DNA of 64,000 nucleotides from Bradyrhizobium sp. Ai1a-2 (lineage in GTDB: Bacteria > Pseudomonadota > Alphaproteobacteria > Rhizobiales > Xanthobacteraceae), in assembly GCF_000426245.1 (NCBI RefSeq), contig NZ_AUEZ01000029.1, positions 36,872 to 100,871 on the forward strand, read 5' to 3'. The notes under the pieces were generated by a model. It did no database searches and was not told where the DNA came from. It was given only the letters and a program-made list of their open reading frames with translations. Numbering within the stretch: position 1 is the first letter of the stretch; each line of letters begins with the position of its first letter. Both the position numbers and the translations under genes were made by a program. Positions 17,090 to 30,300 of the stretch are shown piece by piece.

Positions 17090-17157
17090 AAGAGCCTGGG
17101 ATTTCACCTGGGGCTGCGTCGGGCAGTCGTGGCCCAGAAAATCAGCTATAAGAGAGC

Positions 17158-18141
17158 ATGACCATCAAGGATTCCCAGGACGAGCGCGAGCGATTGCGAC
17201 AGGAGGCTTGGGATTGGTTTCTCCTCGTGATCTCGGGCGAAGCGACGAAGACCGATCTGGCCGACGTGGAACGCTGGCGAGCGCAGAGCTCGCTGCATGC
17301 TGAGGCCTTTGTCGAGGCGAGCAAGCGTTGGCGGGCGATCGGATCTGCGGGCGCAAACGTGATCCGGCAATGCGGTCGACCGCCGTCCGCCCAAGGTCTA
17401 GGTCGGCCAGCGCTCATCGGACGCCGTGCATTGCTCGGCGGCGCGCTCGCTGTCTCGGCGGCAAGCATCGCTGTGCTGGTGCAACGGCCGCCACTTGGCC
17501 TGTGGCCGTCGTTGAGCGAATTTGCCGCAGATTATCGCACCGAAACCGGCCAGCGGCAGCAGATCGCTCTTGCGGACAATGTCTCGATCGACATGAACAC
17601 CCAAACCAGCCTCAACATTCGCAAGGTGGCTGACCGGCAGGTCGACCGCGTTGAGTTGATCGCGGGCGAAGCCGCCATCACCACGCGATCGCGACGGGTC
17701 GAGGTCGTCGCGGCGAATGGTGGCATGTGGGCGGACAATGCGCAGTTCAACGTCCGTCACGACCGAGCCGAAGTTTGCGTGACGTGCCTGGCTGGTCGCG
17801 TGCACGTCGATCGGCAGGGCCTGTCGGCAATGATCGGACAAGGCGAGCAGACGACTTACGGCGCCCACGGTCTAGGCCAGACGACCGCCGTCGACCCCGC
17901 TGTCGTTACTGGATGGCGGGAAGGCAGCCTCCTGTTTCGGGATCAGCCCCTGGCGCGTGTCATCGAAGAGGTCAATCGCTACAGGCCCGGAAAGATCGTC
18001 CTAATGAACGAAGCTCTCGGCCGACGCCGGGTGACCGCTCAGTTTAAGCTCGATCAGCTGGATATCGTCATCACCCAGCTGCGCGAGAGCCTTGGCGCCC
18101 AGGTCACGGCTCTGCCCGGCGGAATCATGCTGGTGAGTTAA
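17158..18141 (+). CDS. FecR-like anti-sigma/signal-transduction protein
   Basis: 327 residues. The N-terminal cytoplasmic part (about 8-60, ERLRQEAWDWFLLVISGEAT and DLADVERWRAQSSLHAEAF) is the DUF4880 anti-sigma region. RRALLGGALAVSAASIAVLV (about 86-105) is the single membrane span. The periplasmic FecR domain follows (TETGQRQQIALADNVSIDMN; VELIAGEAAITT). A C-terminal STN-like segment is present (about 250-327, REGSLLFRDQPLARVIEEVNRY). It should hold or activate the upstream ECF sigma factor in response to a periplasmic STN partner, here most likely the protein at 15615-16340. Confidence 0.88.
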   Translation: MTIKDSQDERERLRQEAWDWFLLVISGEATKTDLADVERWRAQSSLHAEAFVEASKRWRAIGSAGANVIRQCGRPPSAQGLGRPALIGRRALLGGALAVSAASIAVLVQRPPLGLWPSLSEFAADYRTETGQRQQIALADNVSIDMNTQTSLNIRKVADRQVDRVELIAGEAAITTRSRRVEVVAANGGMWADNAQFNVRHDRAEVCVTCLAGRVHVDRQGLSAMIGQGEQTTYGAHGLGQTTAVDPAVVTGWREGSLLFRDQPLARVIEEVNRYRPGKIVLMNEALGRRRVTAQFKLDQLDIVITQLRESLGAQVTALPGGIMLVS

Positions 18142-18252
18142 GGCTCATCATCCTTATGGTGGTTAAGTCACCACAAAGCCTTCGGAATCTTGGCCAAGAA
18201 AAAAACTCCACGAGCGCGTTGCAAACTCCTCTCGACCCAGACGTCTAGGAAA

Positions 18253-18273
18253 TGTCGGAGCAATTCTCCGACA
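18253..18273. promoter_or_regulatory. Inverted repeat upstream of the giant exoprotein gene
   Basis: TGTCGGAG and CTCCGACA form a perfect 8-base inverted repeat around CAATT. It ends 44 bases before the exoprotein ATG and is not followed by a T-run, so it is not a terminator. It could be an operator or a leader hairpin. A weaker 5-base repeat (TGGTG/CACCA) lies about 80 bases further upstream. Confidence 0.4.
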
Positions 18274-18317
18274 GGGCATAGCGATGGCCGGCACTCGTTT
18301 CGTTGAGAGGATTCCGT

Positions 18318-21300
18318 ATGTCTATTCGGGGCGTCACATTCCAGCGGCATTCTCGGCCATCGTCCACCCAGCCGCGATTCCAGCCCAGAAGAGTTGCTGC
18401 GGCGTGGCTCGCCGGAGCAAGTGCGCTGGCCCTGACGCTGGCCGGAACGCAGGGGGCGGCTGCGCGGCCGTTCGGCAGCTACAGCGCGATGTCGGCGTCG
18501 ACGATCGCGAGCGATGCTGCGGCCGCAGCGGCGCGGCAGGCCACTGAGGTTGCGAAGCAGAGCCAGGACGCGCTGACACGGGCGAGCCGGGCGATCCAGG
18601 CCATGCAGGCGGCGCAGTCTGCCGCGCGCAATGCCGCCGCGGCCTCGCAGCGCTCGACGACACTGCCCCAGGTGGCGGTGCCCAATGGACTTGGTGCGGG
18701 CGGGCTGCAGGTGGCGCCGGGTGCCGTGCCGGGCTCAGATCTCTGGAGAGGCGCCAATCTCCCGACGCAGGCGGCCGGCAGCAACGGCCAGACCGACGTC
18801 AACATCACGCAGAACGCGCCACAAGCGATCCTGAACTGGCAGACTTTCAACGTCGGCGCGCGCACGACACTGACCTTCGACCAGCAGGGTAACGCCAACT
18901 GGACCGCGCTTAACCGGGTGATCGGCGCGGGTGTTGGCCCGAGCCAGATCCTCGGCAACGTCAAGGCCGACGGCCAGGTGCTGGTGATCAACCAGAACGG
19001 CATCATCTTCGGCGGCGGCAGTCAGGTCAATGTCGGCTCGCTGATTGCGTCAAGCGCTGCGATTACCGATACTCAGTTCCTCACTCGGGGCATCTATTCG
19101 CAATCTGATCAGTCAACCAGCGTCCCTATCTACGCCCCGGCTTTCACCGACGCCGGTGGCAAGGTCATTGTCGAGGCGGGGGCGCAGATCGCGACGCATG
19201 CTCCCGCGACGGTGCAGGCCGGCGGTGGCTCGGTGCTGCTGCTCGGCACGGAGGTGACCAACAACGGCAGCATCATCACGCCCATGGGGCAGACCGCGCT
19301 GGTGGCGGGCAATAATTTCGTTCTGCGGCGGGGATACGGAACGGCGTCGAGCACGATCTCAACCACCCGCGGCAGCGAAATCGCGGCCACGACGCTGAAT
19401 AGCGATAACAGCTGGTCTCCCGATGGCGGCACGGTCGCCAATACTGGACTGATCCTGTCGCAGCAGGGCGATATCACGCTGGGTGGTCACACCGTGGTCC
19501 AGGACGGCATCCTGATCTCGACCACCTCGGTCAACCAGCGCGGCACCATCCACCTGCTCAATTCGCTGTCGGACGCGACCGGTAGCGTCACGCTCACCGG
19601 CAACAGCGTGGCTCTGATCCTGCCGGAGACCGACGCCGCTGCCCAGATGCTGCCGGGACTCGATCCTGGCCTCACCGCGCTTAACAGCCAGCGCGACGCG
19701 CTGATGACGCCGACGACGGACATCAATGCGGGCGGGCAGTTCGACAACCGGACTGAGATCACCGACCGGCAGGCACTGTCGCGGGTCGAGATCGTCACCG
19801 GCGGCATCGTCGATTTCCAGAACCGCTCGTTGACCATGGCCCAGGGCGGCCAGGTTGTGGTCCAGGCCGGCAAGCGGGTGTTCACGGAAAGCGGCGCGAC
19901 CATCGACGTCTCCGGCACCACCGGCACCGTGCTGGCGATGAACAGCAACAGCATCAAGGTCAACATCCAGGGCAATGAGCTGCGCGACAGCCCGCAGAAT
20001 CGCGACAGCAAATCGCTGTTCAACAGCGACGTCTGGATCGACGTGCGCGACCTGACGCTGGTGCCGGCCGGCACCGGCGGCTATTCGTCCGACCGCTATT
20101 ACACGCCGGGCGGTCTGCTGGAGGTCAGCGGCTATGTCGGCAATACCGGCCACAAGATCGGCGAATGGACCGCGGCTGGTGGCACCATCGTGTTGTCCGC
20201 GCCTGAAGTAGTGGCGCAAAAGGGCTCGATCTTCAACATCTCCGGCGGCTGGATGCAGTACCAGGGCGGCTACATGCGGCAGACTTACGTGCTCGGCAGC
20301 GACGGCCGCGTCTACAACATCAACAACGCGCCGGCCGACATGACTTACACGGCGGTGGTGAACGGCTTCATGGTCCAGCACAAGGTCGGCGGCAAGATCG
20401 ATGCGGGCCTGACCGAGATTTATTCCAACCCGTTCAAAGGCTCGGCGCGCTGGGAGGACGGCTACATCGTCGGCCGCGATGCCGGCCAGCTCATTCTGTC
20501 GACGCCGACCTCGATTTTCGAGGGCAGCATCATCGCCGACATCGTCGATGGCGAACGGCAGTTCAACAAGCGGCCGTCCGGCGTCACTGACGGTTACAAG
20601 CTGAGCCAGACCACCGTGGCGCAGGCGGGCTCGCTGATCCTCGCGGACTACACGAGGGGCATCGACACGACGGTGGGTTTCGTGACGGACGTCAAGTTCG
20701 ACCGCAATCTTCCGGCCATCGCCGATGCGCTGTCGCCGACCGCCGTGCTGCCAGAAGATAGTGTCAGCACCGCCTGGTTCGACAGCGATCGGCTCAATGC
20801 CTCCGGGCTGGGTGGCTTGACCATCAGGACCGGCGGCCACGTTGCAATCGACGCGCCGCTGACCCTGACGCCGGGCGGTCAGGTCACGATGGCTGCGCCG
20901 ATCATCGATCTCAACGCCGTCATCACTGCGCGCGGCGGCAATGTGTCCTTCAGCAACGTGGTGGACATCGGCACTGGCACGCTGCCGACCATCGACGGCA
21001 AGCTTGGCGTGATCATGCATTCCGGCGCCAGCATCGACACACGCGGGCTGTGGACCAACGGACTTGCCGATCGCACCAATCTTTCAACCCTGGCCCTCGT
21101 CGATGGCGGCGACGTCTCGCTGGTGTCGCCACAATCAGTGACGCTGCAAGCCGGCAGCGTGATCGACGCGTCGTCCGGCGCCGCCCTCCTGCCCGATGGC
21201 AAGTTCAGGGGCGGCAAGGGCGGCAACGTCACCTTGGTGGCGGACCTGACGGACAGAGTAAACGACCCTGTCGGGGATCCCTTGATCCTCCAGGGTACGG

Positions 21301-24300
21301 TCCGCTCCTATGGCGTGACCAAGGGCGGCACCCTGACGCTGCAGAGTGGTACTGGTGTTCTGATCTCCAATCAGGCGCTGCTTACCGATGGCTTGTTGCC
21401 CGCGGGACAGGCCGCGCCGACGGTTCTGATTCTGGATCAGGATGTCACGATTCCCGCCGGTGCGCGGATTTCATTCTCGTTCGCGCAGACCTCACAATCG
21501 GCGCTGCCGGGCGTGGTGCTTCCGCGAGACATCAGTCAGCAGCTATCGAACGACGTGGTTGTTGCGTCCGATTGGGTGGTGCCGCCGGGCGGCGGGGTCC
21601 AGGATGTCGATTTCAATTTTTTCCCGGAAGGGCAGGTCGTTCCAGCAGGCACTCGATTGAACTTCGTTTCCCTTCGGGCGGGCTATGTCATTCCCCGCGA
21701 CACGTTTCCAGACGGCCTCCCACTCGTTGACGCGATCACCTACAATTTCGCTGCGGGTTCGCTCGCGCCACAGACCATCGTGGTCCCAGCCGGAACTACG
21801 ATTGCGCCCCAGAGCGTGCTTGACCAGACCGTGGCCATCAGGCCAATCCTCAACCTCGATCCCGGTTTGTTCAAGAGCGGCTTCTCGGACTACACGATCA
21901 AGAGCTCGCTCAGCATCGTCGTCGCCAAGGACACCACGGTCGACGTCGCCATGCCGGTTTATCGGTTCACCGGCGCGAACTACAGCGTGCCGACCGGCAG
22001 CGACCCCGCGGCCGCGCTCGAGCTCTGGACCCCGCCGCTCTACACCGAAGATCCCGTCAAGGGGCAACTGACCCAGCGCGCCGGTGCAAACTTGACGCTG
22101 AGTTTTGTGCCTCCGTTTGCGTCATCGTCATCCGGTATCGAACTCGATACCGGATCCGTCCTGCGCGTCGATCCCGGTCAATCGGTGCGCATCGACAGTG
22201 TCGAACAATTGACGATTGACGGCACGATCGAGGCGCATGGCGGATCGATCGTGCTCAACAATCCTGCGGTGATCGGCGACGCCACAGCCATTCCCGGTCA
22301 GTCGATCTGGCTTGGCGAGCATGCCAGGCTTGACGCATCGGCGGTTGCAGTGACTGCACGTGATACCCGCGACCGTCGCTACGGCGTTGTGCGCGACGGG
22401 GGTTCGATTGCGCTCACCGGCGGCAACAGTTTCGTGGTGATCCGCCCCGGCGCCGTGCTCGATGCATCGGGTGCCAGTGCTACGTTTGACATCCCGGACG
22501 GGACCACCTCACGATCGGCGTCCGCGGTCGATGTCGCCAGCAACGGCGGCAGCATCACGCTCGAATCCCGCTCGGGGATCTATCTGGACGGCGGCCTGCG
22601 GGCCGCATCGGGCGGCGCAGGCGCATCCGGCGGAACGTTGTCGATGGCGCTCGAGATCAGCAGGCTGCTCACGGACACTCCTCCCTTGCCGGAGTTCTTT
22701 CGACCGGAAGACGCTCCGCGCTACCTGACCATCAGCCAGAATTACGTCGCCAGCGGATTGAGCGACAGCGCGACACCCGGTGTTCTCGATCCTTCTCTGG
22801 TCTATGGTCAGGCCCGGATCAGCGCCGCGCAGATCGGGGCCGGCGGGTTCGGCAATCTGTCCCTGAAATCCACCGACATGTTCGCGTTCGAAGGTGCGGT
22901 GTCGCTCAAGCTGCCGCAAAGCGTGTCGTTCTACGAAGGGGCACTGGTGAGCACCGATGCAGTCAGTCCGGTGACGATCAGCGCTCCCTATGTCCTGCTT
23001 CAGGGATACGCGCAGGTCCTGGCGGCCGAGCGCACGAGGGTCTCCCTGAAATCGACCGGCGCGACGTTGAGGATCGCGGCGGATCTGATCGACGTTCAGA
23101 ACCAGGTCGAATTCGGCAGGAACGGCTATCTCCAGGATTCGAACAGCGGAGTGCATGAGCTTTACGATCAGGCGGGCTTCCGCGCGATCGATCTGGTCAG
23201 TAGCGGCGACATCCGTTTCGTGCGCAGCACGGTGGCGAAGGACATCAGTGCCAGCGGACAGCCCACATCGCTGTCGACCGTCGGCGATCTCACACTCACC
23301 GCGGCCCAGCTCTATCCGACCATCGGTACCCAGGGCGAAATCCACGCCGGGCTCGACCCTGCCTTGACGGACGCCCGGCTGACGATCCGGCGCATTGGCG
23401 ATGACATGCCGCAGGCGCCGTTCTCGGCGTTCGGCAAATTGTCGCTGCAGGCTCCGATCATCGATCAGGGCGGCATCATCCGCGCGCCGCTCGGTGACAT
23501 CACGCTCGACGGCAGCCGCCAGGTGAATCTGCTTCCGGGCAGCGTCACCTCGGTGAGCGCGGCCGGACTTGTGCTGCCGTTCGGCGGCACGACGGACGGC
23601 TTGACCTACAGATATAATGGCGCAGATGTCACGTTCGGGCCCACCGATCCGGCGCGGTCCGGCGGCACCATCACGATGGCGGGGCTGGTGACTGTGCATC
23701 ATGGCGCGACGCTCGATCTGTCCGGCGGCGGCGAACTGGCGGGCGCGGGCTTCGTTTCGGGCCGCGGCGGCTCGGTCGACGTGCTGACCACGGCGCTGGC
23801 CAACGCCAACCCCGCGAATTCGTTCAGCAAGGCGGGCAACGCGGTCTATGCCGTCGTGCCCGGCTACGCCAGCAACTATGCTCCCGTCGATCCAGGGGCC
23901 GGCGCGGCGCCCGGCGTCGGCCGGCAGGTCACCATTCCGGCTGGCGTTCCCGGATTGCCGGCGGGTACCTACACGCTGTTGCCGGCTCGCTATGCGCTGT
24001 TGCCTGGCGCGTACCGCGTTGAACTTGGCGATACCATGCGCACGCCGATCTCGGGCGCCGTCAAGCTCGAAAACGGTTCCTACGCGATCAGCGGCACCAC
24101 GAGCATCGCCAATACGTCGATCCGGAATGCGTTGCCGACGCAGATGCTCATCACATCGGGCGCGACGGTGCGCACATACTCGCAATATGACGAGATGGAT
24201 TACACCCAGTTTGCCTTGGCGAAGGCCGCGACATTGAGTCAGGCGCGGCCTGCGGTTCCGCTCGACGGCAAGACCTTGAACCTGCGCGTTGATCCGGGCG

Positions 24301-27300
24301 CGAGTGAAGCGTTCATCTTTGACGGCACGGCGCTATTGCAAGCTGCGGAGGGTGGCCTCGGCGGGACGGCGAGTGTCGATCTCAGGAACGGTAGTGATGG
24401 TACGCCACTCGAGATCTTCGGCGCGGCGCCGACGCCTGGATATGACGGCGTATCCATCCGTGCGTCCGCACTCAGCGCGCTGCACGCACCGCGGCTGTTG
24501 ATCGGCGGCGAGACCCAATTCAAGGTTGAGTCTCCCGCGACGATCGGTTTCAAGGGGCAGGCGAGGACGGTCGTCGTGCGCGACGGCGCGCATCTGAGCG
24601 CGTCTGAAATTTTCCTGATCGCGACGCCAGGGTCGATTTTCGACGCGTTTGGCGGTGGTTCGATCACGATCGAAGCCGGCGCACGCCTCGACACGCTGGG
24701 CCAGGGGGTGGTGCCCTACGATTCGTCGAATGGATACATTTACAACCCTAGCGGCAACACGATGGTGGCGGTGTCGAACGGTTGGCTCAACTTCCTGCCA
24801 CCGACCACAGGCGGATCTTCGAAGCCGGGCAGCATCAGTATTGGAACATGTCCGAGCGGAGCCTGTTCGAGCGATGCGCGGCTGCTCGCCGGCGGCACGA
24901 TCGCGGTGGCCACGGACGGCGCGGTGCAGTTCGGTACAGGCTTCAGGTTCGGTGCGAAGTATCTTTCCATTGCGGTATCGACCATCAGTGTGGGCGACGC
25001 GGCGTCAATGGCAGGCGCCACGGTGCCGAACGGCTTCCTCCTGAACCAGGGCGTGCTTGACGGGCTTCTCAAGGGCGACGCAATTCTCGGAGCGCCTGCG
25101 CTGGAACGCCTGACGCTGGCGGCGCGGCAATCGATCAACTTCTTTGGCTCGGTCGATCTGAACACGATTGATCCGGCAACGGGCAAATACCTCCTGAACG
25201 AGCTCGTGCTGAATACGCCGGCGGTCTACGGCTATGGCGGCGCCAGTGACGTGACAACGATCACGACCGGTACGCTGTATTGGAACGGCGTCATGGGCCT
25301 GGACGAACTTGGGCAACCGAACAGCGTTCTCCCAGGCCCCGTGATCCAGAACGGCCCTGGTACCGGCAGCGGCAGCTTCAACGTCAATGCCGATCGCATC
25401 GTGTTCGGCTTTGCCGAGACCGATCGGAAGCGCAAGGATGTCACGCTCGATCGTCTCTTGCTCGGATTTGCGACGGCCAATTTCAGCGCGCGCGATCGCA
25501 TCACGGCGAACGCCAACGGATCGCTGTCGATCTATCAGGCCCAGGGCGATTATGTCGAAGGCAGCGGCTACAGCTACAGCGGCGGCACGCTGAACCTGAT
25601 CACGCCACTACTCACCGGTGAGGCTGGATCGGTCAACATCATCACGGCAGGCGGCGCGCTGACCTTGCGCGCGGCGCCGGGGACCACCGCTGCGCCGGTC
25701 ACTGCCGACAATCTCGGCGCCGAACTGTATCTCAAGGCGGCCAGCATCACCCAACTCGACACCACCATCGCACTGCCGAGCGGGCGGCTGACCATGGACG
25801 CCGCGGGCGACATCATGCTGGCGTCGCCGTCCCGTATCGACGTCGCCGGCCGCGAAGTGACGTTCTTTGACACCGCCAAGTACAGCTGGGGCGGCGATGT
25901 CGTGCTGACCAGCACCGGCGGCAACGTCATCCAGCAGGCCGGCGCGGTGATCGACATCTCCGCCGCCAACAACGATGCCGGCACGCTCTCGGTGCAGGCG
26001 CTTGGTGCAGGCGCGGGACATGTCGAGCTCGCCGGCGTGATCAAGGGCGACAGCACCGGAAGCTACGACATCGGCGGCGGCACCATCGTGGCGTATGATA
26101 AAGGAAGCATCGATGTTCGCGCCCAGACCCTGGCCGATTTCGCGGGGCTGAACACGCGCCTGACCGAGAGCGGCGTCACCGGCGCCCGCACCTTCGTGCT
26201 CAAGCAGGGCGACCTCACCATTGGCGACGAAGTGAAGGCGCGAGCGGTGACGATTTCGGTCGACGGCGGCAGCCTGACCGTGGCCGGCACCATCGATGCC
26301 CATGGCGACCAGGCGGGCACCATCCGCCTGTCGGCGCGCGATAATCTCAGGCTTGCATCTGGCTCGATGCTGGACGCGCACGGCACCGTGCTGCGGGTGG
26401 ACAGCTACGGCCAGCCGATAGAGGCGCCGAACCGCGCCACCATCGAGCTGACCTCGTCGGAAGGGCGGCTGCAGCTCGATCCGAACGCCGTCATCGACGT
26501 GCGCTCGGCGGATGGCGTGCCGCGTGGCCAGATCAATCTCAATGCTAGGCGCACCGGCGAGACCTCGGGCGATGTCCAGATCGATGCCGCGGGTCCGCTC
26601 GACATCAGAGGGGCGCAGAGCATCGCGGTGAACGCGTTCTGGACCTACAAGCCGACTGGCGACAACGGCACCATCGTCCAGAACAATGGCGGCGTCGCTC
26701 CGGTTTTCAAGGACACCGACGGCGTCGAGTATATCGGCCTGGACCAGATCGATGCGCGCAGCCAGGATTTCATGGCGAACGCGCTTCACAACGGCGATCT
26801 GCTGGGCCGACTCTCTGGTCTCAGGAGCTACAGCGACGCCTTCCACCTGCGTCCCGGCGTCGAGATCCGGGCCAACGGCAATCTCACGGTTTCGGGCGAT
26901 CTCGATTTCTCAAGCTATCGCTACGACAGCCTGAACCCGCGCAATGGAAAGACAGCGATCTACGGCTCGGGCGAACCGGGCGCGCTGGTGATCCGGGCCG
27001 GCGGCGACCTCAACATCTACGGCAGCATCACAGACGGCTTCGGCAAGCCGGCGGCGTCCGATGACGACAACGGCTGGGTGCTGTTTCCGTTATTGGCTGG
27101 TGCCCCAAACACTGATTCTGTTGAGAGCACCATACTTCCCATCGGGGTGACGCTGGCTGCCGGATCGACGTTCTTCGTCGGTGGCGCGCTGAATTTCGCC
27201 ATCCCGCTGGGCGAGGGAACGACGTTGAAGTCAGATGTCGTGATCCCGACCGCAGTGACGCTGGCGCAATCGTTCACTGTGCCGGCGAGCGGCATCGTGG

Positions 27301-30300
27301 CGACGGCGACAATCCGTCTACCAGACGGGCAGGTGTTCGCCCGAGGGCAAATGATTCCCGGCGGGACGGAGTTGCCACGTGACACGGTGCTTGCCGCCGG
27401 AACGAGGTTGCCGGGTCAGATCTTCATTCAGCAGATGACCTGGCCGGCCGGCGTCTCTCTGAATGTCATCAGTGGGCGCATAGCATTGGCGCAGGACACT
27501 CCCGTCCCCGCCGGCTCGATCAATCCCCAGGGATCCCTCGTTACTTTGGTCGACGAGAATGGCGAGATCGTTTCTGGTCTGCCGACGCGCAAGGCCGGTT
27601 CGGACGGAAGTCAGGGTAAGGTCTGGGCGACCGCGCCGATGCTGCCGGCGGGCTCGCTGTCGTGGTCGATGCGGCTCGTGGCTGGCGGAGACCTGTCGTC
27701 GGCTGACAGCCGCACCTTGAGGCCGGGCAATGTCGGCAACATCAATCTGTCGGACAGACACTATACCGGAACAACACAGCGCGCGCTCGTGATCGACCCG
27801 AACAATCCGTATGGCCTTATCCCAGGTGTGGACAACCCCGCTGATTGGTGTTTCCTTGAAGGCGCATGCATCGCGGCGGGACCAGAACAGTACACCGCGA
27901 ACGGAAATTTGCGCAGCGTGCTGCGCACCGGCACCGGCGATCTCGAATTGCTGGCCGCCGGCAACTACACCCAATACTCGCTCTATGGCGTTTACACCGC
28001 CGGGACGCAGACGCCGGTGGCCGCTAATCCGGATGGAACGACACCCTATTATCCTGACCATGGTGGCAACGTGCTGCTGGCGGTTGGCGGAAGCATCACG
28101 GGCATGACTGAATCGAACGAGAATCTCGGCCCGTCATACGGCTTCGCGATGACCGGCAATGGCGTCGGCAACTGGCTTTGGCGCCAGGGGGACCAGACCG
28201 GCAATCAGTCGACGGCCTGGTGGATCAATTTCGGCACCTATCTCGACGTCCCGGCGTTTGATGGAACGGTTGTTCGAACGGTAAGCGGGTTCACTGGTCT
28301 CGGCGCGCTCGGCGGCGGCAATGTCACCGTTCTCGCCGGCGGCGACGTTGGTTCGTCCGGGTTCGGTGCAAGCATGAACCCCGTGCTCGACCTGGCAATC
28401 GGCAGCACGGGCCGCGTCACGTCAGTCACGAGGGACGGCAGCATCGTCACCGGCGGAACCATCGATTTCACCGGGGGCGGCGACCTGACTGTCAGGATTG
28501 GTGGGGGGTATTATGGGGGCTCGTCCGCGACGCTGACGAATTTGCGCGGCAATATCGACCTGCGCGCCGGATCGATTGGCACCATCGACCTCTCCCTTGG
28601 ATACGGAGTGCCGATACAAGACGATCCGCGGGCGCCGGATCCACTGACGCCCTATTCTGCCATGAATATCCATAGTGGCAGTGGAGCGAGTATCGTGCTG
28701 GGCGACGGCCACGCGGCTCTCGCGACGCTCCGTGACCTCGTGATGCAGGGCGCCAGCGATCCCGGCCTGCTGCCAACCAGAAATCCCAACGCCCAGAGCT
28801 TTTTCTCACTATCGACCTCCACCGCGTCGGTCGACCTGTTCTCTGCCGGTGGCAACATCGCTCCGCTGGCCGGTTCGCAACCTGTCCTCCGCGTTGCTGC
28901 TGCCAACGGCAATATCTACGGCGACAACACGACATTCTTCGAATTGGCGCCGTCTCCCACGGGGCAACTCGAGCTCTTGGCGCAGGGGTCGATCTTCGCC
29001 AACGGCGCTTCCTACACCATGTCTGGCGCGCCGAACGATCCAAACTCGATCCCCAACCCCTTCAAGCCAAGTTCCAACCCAAGTCTGTTCAGCTTCGTCG
29101 CCGACACTCCGATCACCCATCTGCATGCTGATGACACGGACCCGATCCGGTTCTATGCGGTGAACGGCGACATTGTCGGCCTCAACACAGGCACTATGTT
29201 TCTCGCATCTGAGCCAGGCGCGACGCCCACCTATCAGGCCGCAAAATCGATGCGGATGCTGGCCGGCCGCGACATCGTCAGCACCGGCGGCTTGATCATG
29301 AACAATGCCGTGACCGACATCTCCGTGATGTCCGCCGGACGCGACATCATCTACGGCAGCCTCAGTGTTGCGGGACCCGGCCTGCTGGAGGTCACCGCGG
29401 GCCGCAATATCTACCAGGGCGACAAGGGCGTGCTGCACAGCGTGGGCGCGGTCGTCGACGTCAACCCGCAGAATCGCAGCGGCGGCGCCAGCATCGTGAT
29501 GACGGCGGGCGCGGCGCAGGCGGGGCCGAACTATACCGGGTTTGCCGAACTCTACCTCGATCCGGCCAATGCCGCCGATCCGTCAAGGCCGCTGGGCGAG
29601 CAATCCGGTAAGGTGATCCAGACCGCCGATTCGATCGCTTCGCTCGCGGATCTAGCCACCTGGCTGAAGACCAAGGCCGGCTACACTGGCGACGCGGCCG
29701 GCGCGCTGGCCTTCTTCAACAACCTGCCGGCCGACAAGCGCTCGACCTATCCATCCGACCCGCTGCTGTTCGCATGGCTGAAGTCGACGCAAAATTACGC
29801 CGGCGATCTCGGCAATGCCGCCGCGTTCTTCCTCGGCCTGAAGACCGAGCAGCAACAGCAATTCACCTACAACGCCATGCTCTACCTGTGGCTGCAGGAT
29901 CGCTACGGCCCCGACCAGAAGCCCTTTGTCCAGGACGGCAAGACCTACGTCTTCACCGGCAACCAGGACGATGCGCTGGCCTTCTTCAAGTCGCTGCCGG
30001 TGGCGCAGCAGGGAATTCTGGTGCGCCAAGTGTATTACAACGAGCTCAGGGTCAGCGGCCGCGAATACAACGATGCCAACGGCCCGCGGCCAGGCAGCTA
30101 CCTCCGCGGCCGTGAGGCGATCGCCGCGCTGTTCCCGGACAAGGCCGCCGACGGCAGCCCGATCAGCTACGCCGGCGATATCACGATGTTCAGCGCGCTG
30201 ATCCCCTCTGGGAGTGACGGCGTCCCACCGACCCTCAGGGATGGCGGTGTCCGTACGGACTTCGGCGGCGACATCCAGACCCTGACACCGGGCGGACAGA

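Noticed and set aside
19359..21020. Antisense open frame of 553 codons inside the exoprotein gene, with several more like it up to 31019
   Set aside because: These arise from the regular Gly/Asp/Ala codons of the beta-helix repeats. No protein-family features or ribosome binding sites.
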